Shown here one piece after another: positions 50,901 to 64,000 of a DNA stretch of 64,000 nt. This DNA is from Peromyscus leucopus. Its lineage: Eukaryota > Chordata > Mammalia > Rodentia > Cricetidae. Each line of letters starts with the position of its first letter. Positions within the stretch are counted from its first letter, which is position 1. Below the pieces are notes generated by a model. The model had not been told where the DNA came from. It saw only the letters and a list, made by a program, of their open reading frames with translations, and did no database searches. A program made the translations under genes and the position numbers. The DNA is taken from positions 68,062,700 through 68,126,699 of the forward strand of contig NC_051070.1 of assembly GCF_004664715.2 (NCBI RefSeq), written 5' to 3'.

Positions 50901-51307
50901 CCTTCTGGGTAACAGAGTCCACACACTAAGGTTGCCGCTGGGTGCCAGCGGCGGGAGGACTACAACTCCTAGGATGCAAAGGTCGGAGCTGCCTCCTGGC
51001 ATGATGGGAAAAGTGGTTTGTTCTGCTGCCCCTGGCCGCTAACCCCAGTTCCTGAGCACGCGGGCTGGGGGTCTCAGGACGTCGTCTGTTCTGTTCCTAA
51101 GCCGGCTTGCCTTTTACTCTACAACGACACGAAACACGAGGGCATTCCCGAGCCTTTCGGGAACCAGGTGGGAAGAGGAGAGGGTGGGTCCGGAGAGTGA
51201 CCCGGAAGCAGAAGTGTCCCTTGCCGTGGCGTGCTGGGAAGCGGCCGCGGCGACCACAGCGAGAGAAGCAGCACCCTAGCCGCCTGCAGCCCCAACCTGG
51301 GAGGAAG
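50900..51307. promoter_or_regulatory. bidirectional GMPR2/NEDD8 promoter
   Basis: GC- and CpG-rich sequence between two divergently transcribed genes whose start codons are 951 bases apart. It contains a ZNF143-like site actacaactcctaggatgc (50959-50977), shorter related words gcatgatgggaa (50999-51010) and gcgtgctgggaa (51229-51240), and an ETS-like cccggaag (51201-51208). No TATA box is seen. Human GMPR2 and NEDD8 also start head-to-head. Confidence 0.8.
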
Positions 51308-63430
<12,123 letters not shown>

Positions 63431-63660
63431 TGACCCTCCTTGCCCTGTTGCTCCTAATGAAGCATCACATGTCTTCTCACTCTCTGGGACACCAGAACTA
63501 CTGCCCCCTCCCTTGGATGTCCGGTCTTGTGTGTCTACTGGTGGGAGAATGTGAGGACCCCAGGGGGCAGTGTTCCTGGCCCAAATGGCCCTTGCTGGCC
63601 CTTGGGTTTTAGTCTGCAGCCCCGTGTGCTTCCCTCTCAATGGCTGTGTCCTTGGTTGTC

Positions 63661-63666
63661 AATAAA
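63661..63666 (+). terminator. NEDD8 poly(A) signal
   Basis: Canonical AATAAA 231 bases after the stop codon, followed by a T-rich stretch. A second AATAAA at 63714-63719 is a possible alternative. Confidence 0.88.
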
Positions 63667-63719
63667 AGGTTTCCTTGCCTCCTGGAATCTTTCTTCTTGC
63701 CACATATGACTGAAATAAA

Positions 63720-64000
63720 AATTGGGCACAGTGGTAGCCAGTAGAAGCAGGACCGTGGAAGGGTGCCGTTCTTAGGTTTGTTTTGAGAAGAGGCAGGGTC
63801 CTAACTGTAGCCCCAGCTGGCCAAACTCACATGGATCCACCTGTCTGCCTTCAGAGTGCTAGGATTAAAGGCATGTGCTATCAGTCTGCCATACTCTTTA
63901 TTTTGAAACAGGTTTTTTTTAATAGATATCCCAGGCTGTCCTTGAACTCTTGATCTTTTTGAGACACAGTCTCTATATAGCTCTGGCTATCCCGGAACTC
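63720..64000. other. 3' flank of NEDD8
   Basis: A diverged minus-strand B1 lies at about 63777-63893, and a second partial B1-like segment runs off the end of the window (from about 63955). In human the next gene is MDP1; none of its exons is recognised here. Confidence 0.7.

Overview
The window is nuclear genomic DNA of a muroid rodent, most likely a cricetid (hamster, vole or deer-mouse group). The signs are split genes with GT-AG introns, dense B1, B2, B3, B4 and ID SINEs, URR1 hAT copies, and solo LTRs of types I associate with cricetid genomes. The species call is an inference; the rodent call is firm.

Layout: 1-8860 is gene-poor, SINE- and microsatellite-rich intergenic DNA. RABGGTA (+, coding exons 9323-15178) encodes the alpha subunit of Rab geranylgeranyltransferase. 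TGM1 (+, 5' UTR exon near 17530-17635, coding 18292-30734) encodes keratinocyte transglutaminase. A 9.5 kb repeat-dense intergenic stretch follows (30.9-40.4 kb). TINF2 (+, 41093-43258) encodes the shelterin protein TIN2. GMPR2 (-, 50356 down to 44198) encodes GMP reductase 2 and lies tail-to-tail with TINF2. NEDD8 (+, 51308-63430) encodes the ubiquitin-like modifier and shares a GC-rich head-to-head promoter with GMPR2. All five coding regions can be assembled exon by exon with intact reading frames: 567, 808, 436, 348 and 81 residues. None is a pseudogene. Gene order and orientation match the conserved mammalian block known from human 14q11.2.

The genes are not a pathway. They are a conserved neighbourhood of unrelated housekeeping genes (prenylation, telomere protection, purine salvage, neddylation) plus one epidermal gene. 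The only direct regulatory link visible is the GMPR2/NEDD8 bidirectional promoter, which carries several ZNF143-like motifs.

I did not find an undescribed biological system. The most interesting local features are: a 630 bp minisatellite of exactly 21 x 30 bp units that starts inside the 5' splice site of TGM1 intron 12, each unit carrying acceptor-like sequence; a TINF2 splice donor that itself forms a stop codon on read-through, predicting a 351-residue TIN2S-like isoform; a GC-AG intron in RABGGTA; a weak GTTGTT donor in TINF2; two solo LTRs with near-matching 6-base target duplications; and several clean nested-insertion histories. All coordinates come from reading the sequence by eye. 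SINE edges are good to about 5-10 bases unless a target-site duplication is given.
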